64,000 bases of DNA, taken from the NCBI GenBank assembly GCA_964460665.1, contig CAYWSL010000002.1, positions 26,103-90,102 on the forward strand, in the 5' to 3' direction. The notes under the pieces were generated by a model, which made no database searches, had not been told where the DNA came from, and was given only the letters and a program-made list of their open reading frames with translations. Numbering within the stretch: the stretch's first letter is position 1; each line of letters starts with the position of its first letter. The position numbers and the translations under genes were made by a program. Source of the DNA: K23-9 sp964460665. Lineage in GTDB: Bacteria; Planctomycetota; Planctomycetia; Pirellulales; Pirellulaceae. Below are positions 35,565 through 45,547 of the stretch, piece by piece.

Positions 35565-36539
35565 GTGACAGAGATTATTCGGTTCGATCAACTTCCCGGC
35601 TCCGCTTCTGCGGGCAGCTTGGATAGTAGACTTCGCGACGGCGTCGTCAGCATCGGCAACTTTGACGGAGTTCACATTGGCCACGGCACGCTACTACGAA
35701 AAGTCGACGAGTTAGCCAAGTCAATTGACGGGCCAAGCGTGGTGATCGTTTTTGACCCACACCCAGCTGCGATTCTGCGACCCGAACACATTCCACCTCG
35801 CTTAACCTGGATCCAGCGTCGCGCCGAATTGCTACAGCGGCATGGCATCGATTTTCTATTGGTCTGCAAAACAACGAAAGAACTATTGAATCTGCAAGCC
35901 GAAGACTTCTTTCAATGGCTGATCGTCGACCAGCTTGGCGCCAAAGGAATCGTCGAAGGACCGAACTTCTTTTTCGGAAAAGGTCGCGGTGGAAACGTCG
36001 ACACGCTACGCAAACTGTGCGAACAGAATTCCATCGAGTGCCAGATCGTTGAACCCAAAGGCGGCGACGGCGGCGATATGATTAGCAGCACTCGAATTCG
36101 CCAATCGCTAGCCGATGGCAACTTGGATCAAGCCAACCAGTGGCTTACCACGCCGTATCGAATTCGCGGGATCGTCACGAAAGGCGATCAACGCGGCCGA
36201 ACGATCGGTTTCCCAACCGCCAACTTAAACCAGATCGATGTCGTGGTCCCACGGGATGGCGTTTACGGTGGCATAGTCCCGATCGACGGCAAACCGCATC
36301 AAGCTGCTATTCACATTGGCCCGAACCCTACGTTTAGCGACAACCAAACGCAGAAAGTCGAAGTCCATCTGTTGGACTTTGATGGGGACCTGTACGGACA
36401 AACGCTGCTTGTTGACTTTGTCACCCGCGTGCGCGACATTGCTCGGTTCGATTCAGTCGAAAAGCTACAGGAACAACTTGATCGCGACATCGCGACCATC
36501 CGAAACCGTTTGGCAAACTTCGCCTCCAAAGGAAACTGA
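35565..36539 (+). CDS. ribF: Bifunctional riboflavin kinase / FAD synthetase
   Basis: RibF makes FMN from riboflavin and then FAD. The 324-aa protein starts at GTG. The N-terminal adenylyltransferase domain shows SIGNFDGVHIGHGTLL and VFDPHPAAILRP. The C-terminal kinase domain shows RGIVTKGDQRGRTIGFPTANL and HIGPNPTF. Length is normal. No FMN riboswitch is visible upstream. The NrnA-like gene begins four bases after the stop. Confidence 0.96.
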   Translation: MTEIIRFDQLPGSASAGSLDSRLRDGVVSIGNFDGVHIGHGTLLRKVDELAKSIDGPSVVIVFDPHPAAILRPEHIPPRLTWIQRRAELLQRHGIDFLLVCKTTKELLNLQAEDFFQWLIVDQLGAKGIVEGPNFFFGKGRGGNVDTLRKLCEQNSIECQIVEPKGGDGGDMISSTRIRQSLADGNLDQANQWLTTPYRIRGIVTKGDQRGRTIGFPTANLNQIDVVVPRDGVYGGIVPIDGKPHQAAIHIGPNPTFSDNQTQKVEVHLLDFDGDLYGQTLLVDFVTRVRDIARFDSVEKLQEQLDRDIATIRNRLANFASKGN

Positions 36540-36543
36540 GTCC

Positions 36544-37536
36544 ATGAGTGTCAACTGGAAGGCCTTTGCAAACCAAATTCAGCACTACCAGTCGTTTGTT
36601 CTGGTCAGCCATGTGCGACCAGACTGCGATGCGCTCGGTAGCGAATTGGCGATGGCCGAAGTCCTACGTGCGATCGGAAAGGACGTTCGGATCATCAACG
36701 CCCATCGGACACCGCGGTCACTTCAGTTCTTAGACCCGGCCGAGAACATCGAAGTCTTAGGCGAACATGTTGAAGCAGAAGACATTCAGTGCGACTGTTT
36801 CATGGTGCTGGACACCAGCGCGTGGATTCAGCTTGGCGACATGGCGGATGTGATTCGCGCAGCAAGCTGCGACAAGATCGTTGTCGATCACCACGTTGGC
36901 GAAGACGACTTGGGCGCCAATCTTTACAAAGACTACCAAGCCGAAGCGACTGGCCACCTGGTCATTCAAGCCGCTGATGCATTGTGCGTCCCGCTCACAC
37001 GCAAGATCGCCAACGCAGCCTTTGCAGCGATCGCGACCGATACAGGTTGGTTTCGGTTCAGCAGCGTGACGGCGGAAACGTACCGCGTGATCGCTCGGCT
37101 AATCGATGCCGGCGTCGTTCCCAGCGAAGTGTATGGAGATCTGTATGAACGCGACACACTGGGTCGACTGCGTCTACGAGGACTGATTCTCTCGCGAACG
37201 CAAAGCGAAGTGGATGGGGTGCTGATGCATACGTACGTGCAGCGTGAAGACTTTGAAAAGATGGACGCGCAGCCAAACGACACCGAGGATTCGATCAACC
37301 TGACGTTGACGGTTCAGCACGCACAAGCAGCGGTGATTTTCATCGGTCAGATGCGAGGCGGATTCAAGCTCAGCTTCCGCAGCCAATGCGGCGTGGACTG
37401 CAATGAAGTGGCCAGCCAGTTTGGCGGCGGCGGACACAAAGCCGCCGCCGGCGCGTTCTTGGAAGGAACACTGGATGAAGTGCGAGGGCGCGTGTTGCCA
37501 GTGATGATCGCTGCAGTTGAAAAGGCGATGGCTTAG
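36544..37536 (+). CDS. DHH/DHHA1 phosphoesterase, NrnA-like
   Basis: The 330-aa DHH-superfamily enzyme carries SHVRPDCDALGSELAMAEVL near the N-terminus, VLDTSAW and VVDHHVGEDD (the DHH motif). A DHHA1 domain with GGGGHKAAAGA is at the C-terminus. NrnA proteins degrade nanoRNAs and dephosphorylate pAp. The ATG at 36544 is taken because the family pattern begins there; the open frame extends 76 codons back into ribF. It overlaps nothing and sits four bases after ribF, so co-translation is likely. Confidence 0.92.
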   Translation: MSVNWKAFANQIQHYQSFVLVSHVRPDCDALGSELAMAEVLRAIGKDVRIINAHRTPRSLQFLDPAENIEVLGEHVEAEDIQCDCFMVLDTSAWIQLGDMADVIRAASCDKIVVDHHVGEDDLGANLYKDYQAEATGHLVIQAADALCVPLTRKIANAAFAAIATDTGWFRFSSVTAETYRVIARLIDAGVVPSEVYGDLYERDTLGRLRLRGLILSRTQSEVDGVLMHTYVQREDFEKMDAQPNDTEDSINLTLTVQHAQAAVIFIGQMRGGFKLSFRSQCGVDCNEVASQFGGGGHKAAAGAFLEGTLDEVRGRVLPVMIAAVEKAMA

Positions 37537-37597
37537 TTGGGTTCGGCCCGTTTGTTGTTTCCACGCGAAACGATGGCTGAAAGGCCATTAGGGACTT

Positions 37598-38074
37598 CTA
37601 CTCGCCTAGGGCGACGCCTTTGATGACGCCGTCGACGACTAGTGATTCGTTTACGAACCCTTGGAACTCGGCACTGAACATCACGTTCTTTCGCACCTTG
37701 CCGCAGCGAAGCATCACGATCAATCGGTCACCTGGCACGACGGGTCCACGGAAGCGAACGGATTCAAACCCACCTAGTCCGACATAGCCGCTTTCGACAA
37801 AACGATTCTTGATCGCAAAGAACGAGGACAACTGGGCCGCGCACTCGCACTGCAGCACCCCCGGCATCAGTGGCCGATCGGGAAAGTGCCCGCGAACCCA
37901 AAATGCGTCATCGGCAATGTCTTTGAAACCAACCGCGTACTCCCCGTCGACAAACAAAATGCCGTCAAGCAACTGCAATTCATGTCGGTGCGGATTGACA
38001 TCCAGCACCTTGGCCAAATCGACGACGACGTTGTTTTCATCGAAGAGAGAAAAATCGATCAGTGGTTTTTTCAA
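37598..38074 (-). CDS. FabZ-like hotdog dehydratase
   Basis: The 158-aa hotdog-fold protein resembles 3-hydroxyacyl-ACP dehydratase FabZ. It has a basic-His loop NPHRHELQLLDG, the catalytic His in RGHFPDRPLMPGVL and an acidic CECAAQL where FabZ has the catalytic Glu. FabZ acts in fatty acid elongation. The N-terminal HRYPF motif is altered to HRHEL and the length is at the upper end, so it may be a paralogue serving another acyl-ACP or polyketide/lipid A route. Monocistronic by position. Confidence 0.87.
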   Translation of the reverse strand: MKKPLIDFSLFDENNVVVDLAKVLDVNPHRHELQLLDGILFVDGEYAVGFKDIADDAFWVRGHFPDRPLMPGVLQCECAAQLSSFFAIKNRFVESGYVGLGGFESVRFRGPVVPGDRLIVMLRCGKVRKNVMFSAEFQGFVNESLVVDGVIKGVALGE

Positions 38075-38162
38075 GGCAAACCCTTATTTGAATAGTCGCT
38101 GCGTTGATGAACGCTTTCTGAGCAGCAGTTTATCCTGTGCAACTCGAAAGCAGCACCCCGCG

Positions 38163-40292
38163 CTACTTCAAAAAGAATCCCGTCATCGACCAACCATCTG
38201 GGGTTTCGATCACGAACGCCCCGCCATCGGGCAAGTGCTGCTGAATCTGCTGTAGAGGCGGCAGCTTTTTGGCGTTCAGTGGATCCGGTTGGCCACCATC
38301 GTGGTCTTGCATCAGACGGCGAGCCAACGTCGACATAACCGAATCACTGTCTTTAAGCTGACCTTTTCGCAGCAGTTCATACTTCGCCCGAATGGCCAGT
38401 TTCGACTGCACGGCTCGGTCCATTGCGAACGAATTGCCGCCAAGTTCTTTGATCGCGGCAACCACGTTTTGAATGGTCTTCAGCTGTCCCATGGCATTCT
38501 TTTTCCCACCTTGTCGAATCCGCTTAGCGGACTGAACCAGCAGCTTTGGGTGACTGGAAAACATCAAGTACGCGTGCTTTGAACCAGGACCTTTGTCAAC
38601 GACCGCGATAGCCCAGTGATCCAACAGCGGCTTCGCACCGTTGCCCTCTTCCTCTTCGTCGAACCCGAACTCGGCACCTAGATCGAGGTCTTCGTCGGAT
38701 TCGCCTTGTTCGACCTGCCAGATTTCGACTCCTGGCAACACCTTCAATTCGGACGCATCTGGCTCCACTTCCATCGCCTTGCGAATCACCTTCTTCACAG
38801 CCGCAGCGTTCTTCAACCGGATCGCAACCAACATTCGCTCCGAATCGACTGCCGCGGGCGTTGTGTTGTCGGTGATTAAAATCGCCTGATCATCTAAGTG
38901 CGGCAAGAAGTTTTTGGCCACATCGATCTCCGGACCTTCCTCGTCGTCGCGGATCCCCTTCAACATGTCGCGGAAAATCTCGTCACCCAACGCTTCGTTG
39001 ATCAGCGTCTCCGAAGCCCAGAAGGCCTTCTGCATTCGCCAATTGACTCGGTTGAACGACGACGCTTCCTTGTTCACCCAGTCTGGAATGGGCTGGTGAG
39101 GTCGATTGAAGAACTCCAGCATCTGTGCTGCTTTTTGAAACGGCCGTGACGCCAAAATATGGCCACGATGCAACAAGTCGTATTTCGTTCCGTTGGCCAC
39201 TGCGATTCCGCCAAGTGCACGGACCGCCGCAAACCCCTGGCCTTCAAGCAACTTCAAGATATCAACATCGTTACCACGATCGACCTCGAAGACTTCGCGC
39301 ATGATCCGCCCCATGTCGAATGGCTTCGCGTACCACTCCAGACATCGAGAACCTTTGTCCGCTGCCGTTTTGGCGATGTCTGCATTCGCGTTCTTCAGAA
39401 CTTGTTTGAAGTCGGCGTTGCGGCTTAATGCGGCCCCCTTGGGTGCACCGGCGATCGCATCCAACAAGTCTTGAATCACGCTGTCGCGGTCTGACGCGAT
39501 CAACCGCGATTCATTGAAGGTCAAAGCGATCTGTTCGACCTTGATTTGCCCTGGCTTGGGTGTGGTCGAGTAAACACGAATGATTTGGTCGCGATACTTC
39601 ACGTCGGTGCGTTTGCCACCGCCAGCTTTCAGGTCTTCGTCGATTTGTTCAACGATCGCTTGGGTTTTGGCTTGGTTGCCACGCACGTCAGCGATCAGGC
39701 AAGCAGAGTACGGACGTCGTTTGTCATTCGCAAACGGGATCCAAGCAATAGACACTTCGCCGGATGCGATTTCGAAAAGCTCCTTCGGACGCATTCCAAC
39801 TTTGTTATTGACCGATTCCAGGTAGCTCTCGGCACGTGCTTTCTGCGCGTCGATAAAATCCTTCATCGCAGGATCATCAACCAGTTTGCCGATGTGCATC
39901 TGCCGCCACGTTTTGCAGAAAACAGGCATGTTTGGAATGCGAGCGAAACCTGCTGTGTTATCCGGCAGCAAGTCAGCCGCCGTCATGAAAGGGGCAGCGG
40001 GTTTCGCTTCGTCCGCCGGTTTCGCTTCGTCCGCCGGTTTCGCTTCGTCCGCCGGTTTCGCTTCGTCCGCCGGTTTCACTTTGTCAGCCGGTTTCTCGGC
40101 GGCGGCTTCAGTTGGTTTGTCAGTGGTAGTTTCAGACGTGGGGACATCCGCAGGGGCTTCAACCACCACCTCTTGCGCGTCGACCAACTGTGCCGGAGAA
40201 ACAAAGCTCACCAGCCAAAGGGAGGAGATCAAACAGATGCCATGGCCCATCGTCCGCCGGGGCCGGGATCGAAAGCCAGAAAGTAAGGTCAT
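38163..40292 (-). CDS. Large secreted protein with KPADEA repeats
   Basis: Starting at the ATG at 40292 gives 709 residues. A signal peptide-like region, including the helix CLISSLWLVSFVSP, ends near AQE at about residue 40. A charged low-complexity segment with four KPADEA units follows (about 72-103). The long remaining domain begins LLPDNTAGFARIPNMPVFCKTW and is rich in acidic loops (EEEEGNGAKP). I recognise it only as a planctomycete-type hypothetical. No enzyme motif is visible. The longer frame upstream to 40460 adds 56 residues that look non-coding. Confidence 0.75.
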   Translation of the reverse strand: MTLLSGFRSRPRRTMGHGICLISSLWLVSFVSPAQLVDAQEVVVEAPADVPTSETTTDKPTEAAAEKPADKVKPADEAKPADEAKPADEAKPADEAKPAAPFMTAADLLPDNTAGFARIPNMPVFCKTWRQMHIGKLVDDPAMKDFIDAQKARAESYLESVNNKVGMRPKELFEIASGEVSIAWIPFANDKRRPYSACLIADVRGNQAKTQAIVEQIDEDLKAGGGKRTDVKYRDQIIRVYSTTPKPGQIKVEQIALTFNESRLIASDRDSVIQDLLDAIAGAPKGAALSRNADFKQVLKNANADIAKTAADKGSRCLEWYAKPFDMGRIMREVFEVDRGNDVDILKLLEGQGFAAVRALGGIAVANGTKYDLLHRGHILASRPFQKAAQMLEFFNRPHQPIPDWVNKEASSFNRVNWRMQKAFWASETLINEALGDEIFRDMLKGIRDDEEGPEIDVAKNFLPHLDDQAILITDNTTPAAVDSERMLVAIRLKNAAAVKKVIRKAMEVEPDASELKVLPGVEIWQVEQGESDEDLDLGAEFGFDEEEEGNGAKPLLDHWAIAVVDKGPGSKHAYLMFSSHPKLLVQSAKRIRQGGKKNAMGQLKTIQNVVAAIKELGGNSFAMDRAVQSKLAIRAKYELLRKGQLKDSDSVMSTLARRLMQDHDGGQPDPLNAKKLPPLQQIQQHLPDGGAFVIETPDGWSMTGFFLK
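40005..40094 (-). repeat. 18-bp coding tandem repeat, four identical units
   Basis: Four identical 18-base units (40005-40076; plus-strand unit CGCTTCGTCCGCCGGTTT) and one diverged unit (40077-40094) encode the KPADEA repeat of the secreted protein. The perfect DNA identity suggests recent slippage rather than selection on the protein alone. Confidence 0.92.
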
Positions 40293-40658
40293 GCAATATC
40301 CGGAAACTGGGAGAGTTGGCGACACAGAGTTTCGTTCTCTTGCTGTATCGTCAAGCTTTATGTTATCGCACTCGTTTTCAGGACGAAACGCCGTCAACCA
40401 TTTCGACAGCACCCCTCTGAGCCCCAAAACCCTACCAAAACGGTCGAATTGGGTAACCACGCTAGGACAAGTTGTCCCACTAGCGGGGAGAAAAGGGGCT
40501 TTTTGGGGTGTCCGCCATCGTGCTGGACGGTTGGCGAATGCGATTGTTCACATTTTAGGCCTGATTCTACGTTTTAGGCTCAGGCCGTACATTCGTGTTG
40601 TTTCAATCAAGTCCGGGTACAAACGGACACCATTCGCTTTCAGATTTGGAGTTTTCGC
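40293..40658. promoter_or_regulatory. 366-base divergent region before purB
   Basis: This gene-free stretch separates the large secreted protein (minus) and purB (plus). It holds a perfect dyad, GGACAA-G-TTGTCC, at 40465-40477. GCTA (40461-40464) and TAGC (40481-40484) flank it and extend the symmetry with a three-base offset. It is a candidate operator; no promoter boxes could be assigned. Confidence 0.55.
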
Positions 40659-42086
40659 GTGTCGAATGTTCTTCCCAATATTCTCGCTTCGCGGTACGCC
40701 AGTGACGCGATGACCCGTATTTGGACACCCGCCAACAAGGTTGTCCTTGAACGCGAGCTGTGGATCGCCGTTTTGGAAGCTCAGCGAGACCTAGGCGTCG
40801 ATGTCCCCAAGGGAGCGATTGAGGCCTATCGTAATGTGGTCGAACAAGTCGACTTGGAATCGATCGACCAGCGCGAACGAGTCACCAAGCACGACGTAAA
40901 AGCAAGAATCGAAGAGTTCAATGCGTTAGCAGGATTCGAGCAAATCCACAAAGGCATGACGTCTCGCGATCTGACAGAAAATGTCGAACAGCTACAAATG
41001 CGTTCCGCGTTGTCCCTAGTACGCGACCGATGCGTTGCTGCCCTGAAGCTGCTGGGCGAACGATCTGCCGAGTATGCTGACCTTGCCATCGCAGGTCGCA
41101 GCCACAACGTGCCTGCCCAAGTAACGACGGTAGGAAAGCGATTCACCAACGTTGGCGAAGAACTACTGGTTGCGTTTGACCGAATCGAAAATCTCCTTTC
41201 GCGATACCCTCTTCGCGGGATCAAGGGGCCGGTTGGCACACAGCAGGACATGCTGGATCTTTTCCAAGGCGATGCAGGCAAACTGGATCAACTGGATCAA
41301 AAGATCGCCGAGAAATTAGGTTTTCAACAGTGCTTTGATTCAGTTGGCCAAGTGTACCCCCGCTCGTTGGACTTCGATGTGGTTTCGGCGCTGACACAAC
41401 TTTCATCGGCGCCAGCAAACTTTGCACGAACGTTACGCCTGATGGCCGGAGCAGAATTAGCCACCGAAGGGTTCAAGCCGGGACAAGTGGGTTCTTCGGC
41501 AATGCCGCACAAGATGAATGCTCGGTCGGCCGAACGAATTGACGGATTCAATGTCGTCTTGCGCGGTTACTTGGCGATGATCAATGGACTGTTGGGCGAC
41601 CAATGGAACGAAGGTGACGTTAGCTGCAGCGTCGTTCGCCGTGTCGCTGTGCCAGATTCGTTCTTGGCAATTGACGGGCAATTGGAAACGTTCTTGACGG
41701 TGCTGATTGACTACGGCGCTTACCCTGCCGTGATCGATCGCGAACTACGCCGATACTTGCCGTTCTTGGCAACCACCAAGATTTTGGTCGCGTCGATCAA
41801 AGCAGGTGTGGGCCGCGAAACGGCTCACGAAGTGATCAAAGAACACGCTGTCGCAGCGGCATTAGCAATGCGAGAGAGCGGACACGATGAAAACGATCTG
41901 CTGCAGCGACTAGCCAGCGATGATCGGATTCCGATGGACAGCGATCAACTGCAGTCGGCCATCGGCGCCGCCAACCAGTTCACGGGCAACGCACAGAAAC
42001 AAATTGGCCGAGTGGTCGAACGAATTACCAAAATCGCCAATCAGTATTCCGAAGTCGCCGACTACCGACCTGGGTCGATCTTGTAA
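40659..42086 (+). CDS. purB: Adenylosuccinate lyase
   Basis: PurB cleaves SAICAR and adenylosuccinate in purine synthesis, releasing fumarate. The 475-aa protein (GTG start) has GMTSRDLTENVEQLQ, GRSHNVPAQVTTVGKRF (a catalytic His) and the lyase signature GSSAMPHKMNARSAERI. A C-terminal helical part follows. Length is normal for the longer class of bacterial and eukaryotic-like PurB. The stop is followed by a hairpin at 42120-42147. Confidence 0.95.
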   Translation: MSNVLPNILASRYASDAMTRIWTPANKVVLERELWIAVLEAQRDLGVDVPKGAIEAYRNVVEQVDLESIDQRERVTKHDVKARIEEFNALAGFEQIHKGMTSRDLTENVEQLQMRSALSLVRDRCVAALKLLGERSAEYADLAIAGRSHNVPAQVTTVGKRFTNVGEELLVAFDRIENLLSRYPLRGIKGPVGTQQDMLDLFQGDAGKLDQLDQKIAEKLGFQQCFDSVGQVYPRSLDFDVVSALTQLSSAPANFARTLRLMAGAELATEGFKPGQVGSSAMPHKMNARSAERIDGFNVVLRGYLAMINGLLGDQWNEGDVSCSVVRRVAVPDSFLAIDGQLETFLTVLIDYGAYPAVIDRELRRYLPFLATTKILVASIKAGVGRETAHEVIKEHAVAAALAMRESGHDENDLLQRLASDDRIPMDSDQLQSAIGAANQFTGNAQKQIGRVVERITKIANQYSEVADYRPGSIL

Positions 42087-42119
42087 CCGGCGCCAGAAGC
42101 CAATCTGTGTCTATTTTCG

Positions 42120-42147
42120 TAGCGGAAGGGCTCGCGCCGTTCCGCTA
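42120..42147. repeat. Palindromic intergenic element between purB and ppk1
   Basis: TAGCGGAA (42120-42127) and TTCCGCTA (42140-42147) form an 8-bp stem, with an inner GGC-TCGC-GCC hairpin. No T-run follows. The GGGCTCGCGCC core recurs at 22804-22814 and in altered form at 33150-33160, so it looks like a dispersed intergenic repeat. It may end both convergent transcripts. Confidence 0.65.
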
Positions 42148-42191
42148 ACCAAAACCACCTCGGTGGATACAAAGTAGATGGTCAAGACGCA

Positions 42192-44387
42192 CTAATCCTC
42201 TTGCCGAGCTTCGTGTGTTTGGAATGTGGTTCGTCGGCTGTACTGCATCTCTCGCATGTTTTCTGCGGTGCGTTCATACAGTGCTCGCTGCGAACGATAC
42301 GGTTGATCGCCCTTGGATTCGATCCGCTCGTAGGCACCCGTAGATGTCATTCGCCAGGCGCTATAGTCATCCTGGAAGTACGTACGCAATGTATCAATCA
42401 GCTTGGTCCGGCAAACCGAATCGTTTACCGGAACAAACAGTTCGACCCGTCGATCCAGGTTTCGCGGCATCCAGTCGGCACTGCTGATAAACAATTCTTC
42501 TGCGCCACCGTGATGAAAGTAGATGATTCTTGCGTGCTCTAGGAAACGATCCACAATCGAAATCACTTCGATGTTTTCACTCAGCCCCTCGACGCCTGGT
42601 TTCAAGCAACAAACGCCGCGAACGTTCAGCAGCACGTTCACGCCTGCTTGGCTAGCCCGATAAAGCAAATCGATAATATCAACGTCAACCAAGGAGTTCA
42701 GCTTGACGATAATCTCGCCCTTCTGGCCTTCCTGACATCGCTTCGTTTCGGCTTCGATCAAGTTTGCAATTCGCTTGCGCAGTGAGATCGGTGCCGCGAC
42801 CAGTTCTTGCATCTGCATGGGCTGGCTAGCCCCCGTCACGGCGTTGAAGAACGTGGTCGCGTCGGCTCCCAGTACATCGTCGCATGTCATCAACGAAATA
42901 TCGCTGTAGAGGTTAGCGGTTGATTCGTTGTAGTTGCCGGTACCAAAGTGCACGTAGCGAACGATCCCCTGCGGTTCGCGCCGCACAATGATGCAAACTT
43001 TCGCGTGTGTCTTTAGCCCGCGGATTCCATAGATGACTTGCACCCCCGCCTGTTCCATTTCGCGGGCCCATTCGATATTCCTGGCTTCGTCGAACCTCGC
43101 TTTCAGTTCAACGATCACCGACACGTACTTTCCTCGCAGTGCTGCTCGCATCAGCGCGGACACAACGGGACTTTTCTTGCTAGTGCGGTAAAGCACTTGT
43201 TTGATCGCCAAAACGTCAGGATCCACTGCTGCTTCTTCGATCAAACGGACAACGCTGTCGTACCGTTCGTAAGGATGAACCAGCAAGACATCATCCGACG
43301 CGATGGTCGAAAACATCGATTCAGATGGATCAATCCGAGGACTTGGGTGCGGCGGCCAGCCCTCGTCCTTCAACGAATCAAATCCTTCTAAGCCATGTAG
43401 CGAAAACCAGCAGGTCAAATCCAACGGCCCATCGATTGCAAACAAACCTTGGCTGGTAAGGTTCAGCGACTCGGATAGAAAAGCGACCATTGGATCGCTT
43501 GCCCTGGCACCGTATTCAAGACGGACAGCACTGGAGTGACGACGACTCTCCAGTACCTCTTCCATGCCGCCTAGCAAGTCAGAAGCTGCGTCTTCGCGGA
43601 ATTCGATATCGGCATTTCGTGTGACGCGAAACGGAATGCACTCCAACACCTCGCGGCCTGGGAAAAACTCGGACACAAAGTGCGTGACGAGGTCTTCTAG
43701 TAAGACGTAGGCGTACCCACCATCGGTCGGCATCGGAACGATTCGCTCCAGCGCGCGGCCAATCGGAATCACAGCGAACCGCCACTGCGGTTGCTCTTCA
43801 CCGTCGTCAACAACTTCAAGCCCGCCCAATTCTTCGTCGGTGTTGGCACGAAGCCGAACACACAAATGGACTCCTAATCCTTGGATCAGCGGAAAGGGAC
43901 GATTCGGCGATGTTTGCTGTGGCGAAAGCACGGCCGACACGTCGGCTCTAAAACGCGTTTCAGCTGCCGCCACACACTTGTCTGGTGCGTTGCTAAGGTC
44001 AATCCGAGTAATCCCGGCCTGCTGTAAAACGGGTTCCAGCACGTCGCGAAACATTCGGTACTGACGTGCCACGATCAACTGAGCTTTGCCCAGTACCGCG
44101 CTAAGTTGCTCGGAAACAGTTAGACCCGCCGGGTCGCGTTGCTGAGCGTTACGGATTTGCTGAAGTCGCAATCCGCCAACACGGACCATCATGAATTCGT
44201 CCAAGTTGGAACTGGTGATCGCCAAGAACTTGGCGCGTTCCAACGTCGGCAAGGATTCATCGGCGGCCTGCTCCAGCACGCGCTGATTGAATTCCAGCCA
44301 ACTCAGTTCCCTATTGACGTAACGATCCTCTGGTAACGGATCCTGCGGTCGCGGCTTGTCCGTTTTACTCTTACGCTTCTTCGCCAA
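42192..44387 (-). CDS. ppk: Polyphosphate kinase 1
   Basis: PPK1 reversibly makes inorganic polyphosphate from ATP. The 731-aa protein has the N-terminal NRELSWLEFNQRVLEQA. The phospholipase D-like domains contain the phosphorylated His in GLKTHAKVCIIVRR and HFGTGNYNESTANLYSD, and ELFISSADWMPRNLDRRVE follows later. Length is typical. The start ATG at 44387 precedes a Lys-rich tail that I do not see in all family members; a slightly later start is possible. Confidence 0.96.
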   Translation of the reverse strand: MAKKRKSKTDKPRPQDPLPEDRYVNRELSWLEFNQRVLEQAADESLPTLERAKFLAITSSNLDEFMMVRVGGLRLQQIRNAQQRDPAGLTVSEQLSAVLGKAQLIVARQYRMFRDVLEPVLQQAGITRIDLSNAPDKCVAAAETRFRADVSAVLSPQQTSPNRPFPLIQGLGVHLCVRLRANTDEELGGLEVVDDGEEQPQWRFAVIPIGRALERIVPMPTDGGYAYVLLEDLVTHFVSEFFPGREVLECIPFRVTRNADIEFREDAASDLLGGMEEVLESRRHSSAVRLEYGARASDPMVAFLSESLNLTSQGLFAIDGPLDLTCWFSLHGLEGFDSLKDEGWPPHPSPRIDPSESMFSTIASDDVLLVHPYERYDSVVRLIEEAAVDPDVLAIKQVLYRTSKKSPVVSALMRAALRGKYVSVIVELKARFDEARNIEWAREMEQAGVQVIYGIRGLKTHAKVCIIVRREPQGIVRYVHFGTGNYNESTANLYSDISLMTCDDVLGADATTFFNAVTGASQPMQMQELVAAPISLRKRIANLIEAETKRCQEGQKGEIIVKLNSLVDVDIIDLLYRASQAGVNVLLNVRGVCCLKPGVEGLSENIEVISIVDRFLEHARIIYFHHGGAEELFISSADWMPRNLDRRVELFVPVNDSVCRTKLIDTLRTYFQDDYSAWRMTSTGAYERIESKGDQPYRSQRALYERTAENMREMQYSRRTTFQTHEARQED

Positions 44388-44619
44388 CTTCAGTTTCCGT
44401 TTCGTACAAGGACTATTCGTTTGATTGTTCTGCAGCAGGTACGTTTTCTTCTTTCGCCTCTACTGCGGCAGATGTCAACGTGGCGAGTATCGAGGTCCAT
44501 TATCTGTACTCGGCGGCGGCGATTCTAGGCCAAGGCCAGCCCAACGATCGTGACACAAGAATATTTCCTGGCTTTGCCAACGCCGTGACGAACTGGCTCA
44601 TCCTAGGCGCAAAGAGTCG

Positions 44620-45330
44620 CTAAACCGTTAACCCGCTGAATGCTTGTGCCATTCCCAGGATCTGAATCTCCTCTTTCACATCATCCCGAGTGGGGCTCTG
44701 TAAGGTTTCGACCACTTCGTCAGCGATCAATTGTGCGAACATCGCTCTAGCGGACGGCAAAATCGATTGCACTTGATCGGGACGGATTTCAACACCGTAC
44801 TGTTCGCGAATCCGTTCGGCCAACACTTCAGGTGTGGCAGCTTTGTCTGCGGTGGCCGAATTAAGAACAGCATAGACTGGGGACTCTGGGTGGCTATGCT
44901 CGTACCGCTCCAAGGCTCGCCAAGCGCGTTCCAACAGACAGTCACGCCATAACAGAATCCACTGCTTAGATTGCAGCGTCAGCCCATCCAAGTTGATGTG
45001 TTCGCATTGCTCCTTCGGTAAATCCTCCAGCCGCTTCTTGGCACAGGACCGAATGCTACGAACTAGAAAGTCTCGCAAGCGACCTTGTTTGTGGTCACCG
45101 AAACCGGCTTGAACCAAGTGAGCCAAAAGCAGCTTTAACGCCTCGTCCGCCTCACTTTTTGATCCCAAAACAGCGATCAACTGGGCGCGCATCGGCGGCA
45201 GGTAACGCAGCACAAAACCGGCGGCACTGTCAGCTTCTGTCCATGTATGCGAAGACCGCACCAGGTTAACTGACGACCGAGAGTTAGAATCAGATGAGGA
45301 ATCGTTCGACATTTGACCCATTGTAGACAT
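44620..45330 (-). CDS. ECF-like sigma factor or regulator near a kinase gene
   Basis: The 236-aa soluble protein has a region-2-like segment (FVLRYLPPMRAQLIAVLGSKSEADEALKLLLAHLVQAGFG, then GRLRDFLVRSIRSCAKKRL). A C-terminal part is less clear. Planctomycetes often encode such proteins beside membrane Ser/Thr kinases, as here (kinase at 45548, same strand). ATG at 45330 is chosen because AGGG precedes it; a TTG seven codons upstream is open. DNA binding is not shown. It could be an anti-sigma or adaptor instead. Confidence 0.65.
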   Translation of the reverse strand: MSTMGQMSNDSSSDSNSRSSVNLVRSSHTWTEADSAAGFVLRYLPPMRAQLIAVLGSKSEADEALKLLLAHLVQAGFGDHKQGRLRDFLVRSIRSCAKKRLEDLPKEQCEHINLDGLTLQSKQWILLWRDCLLERAWRALERYEHSHPESPVYAVLNSATADKAATPEVLAERIREQYGVEIRPDQVQSILPSARAMFAQLIADEVVETLQSPTRDDVKEEIQILGMAQAFSGLTV

Positions 45331-45547
45331 CGTCGCCCTGTCGCGAAACAACCGAATTCGAGCCCAGTAGTGTAATCACGGCCAATCCTGCGGAACAGCA
45401 AGCCACGCACAAACGCCGCAGAATTCTGCCTAACATCTCATCTAGTGCATTGTCAGTGCTAAGAATTGGGGTGTTGATTCGTAGTGGAAGTTAAATCTGG
45501 ATAAAGCACTAGCCCGTTCAGCCTCTGCCAGACCGACAGCTGCATGC

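Noticed and set aside
39546..40286. 246-codon plus-strand frame with RRFRFVRRFR repeats
   Set aside because: It is the antisense of the KPADEA-repeat secreted protein; the repeats are the complement of its coding repeats.
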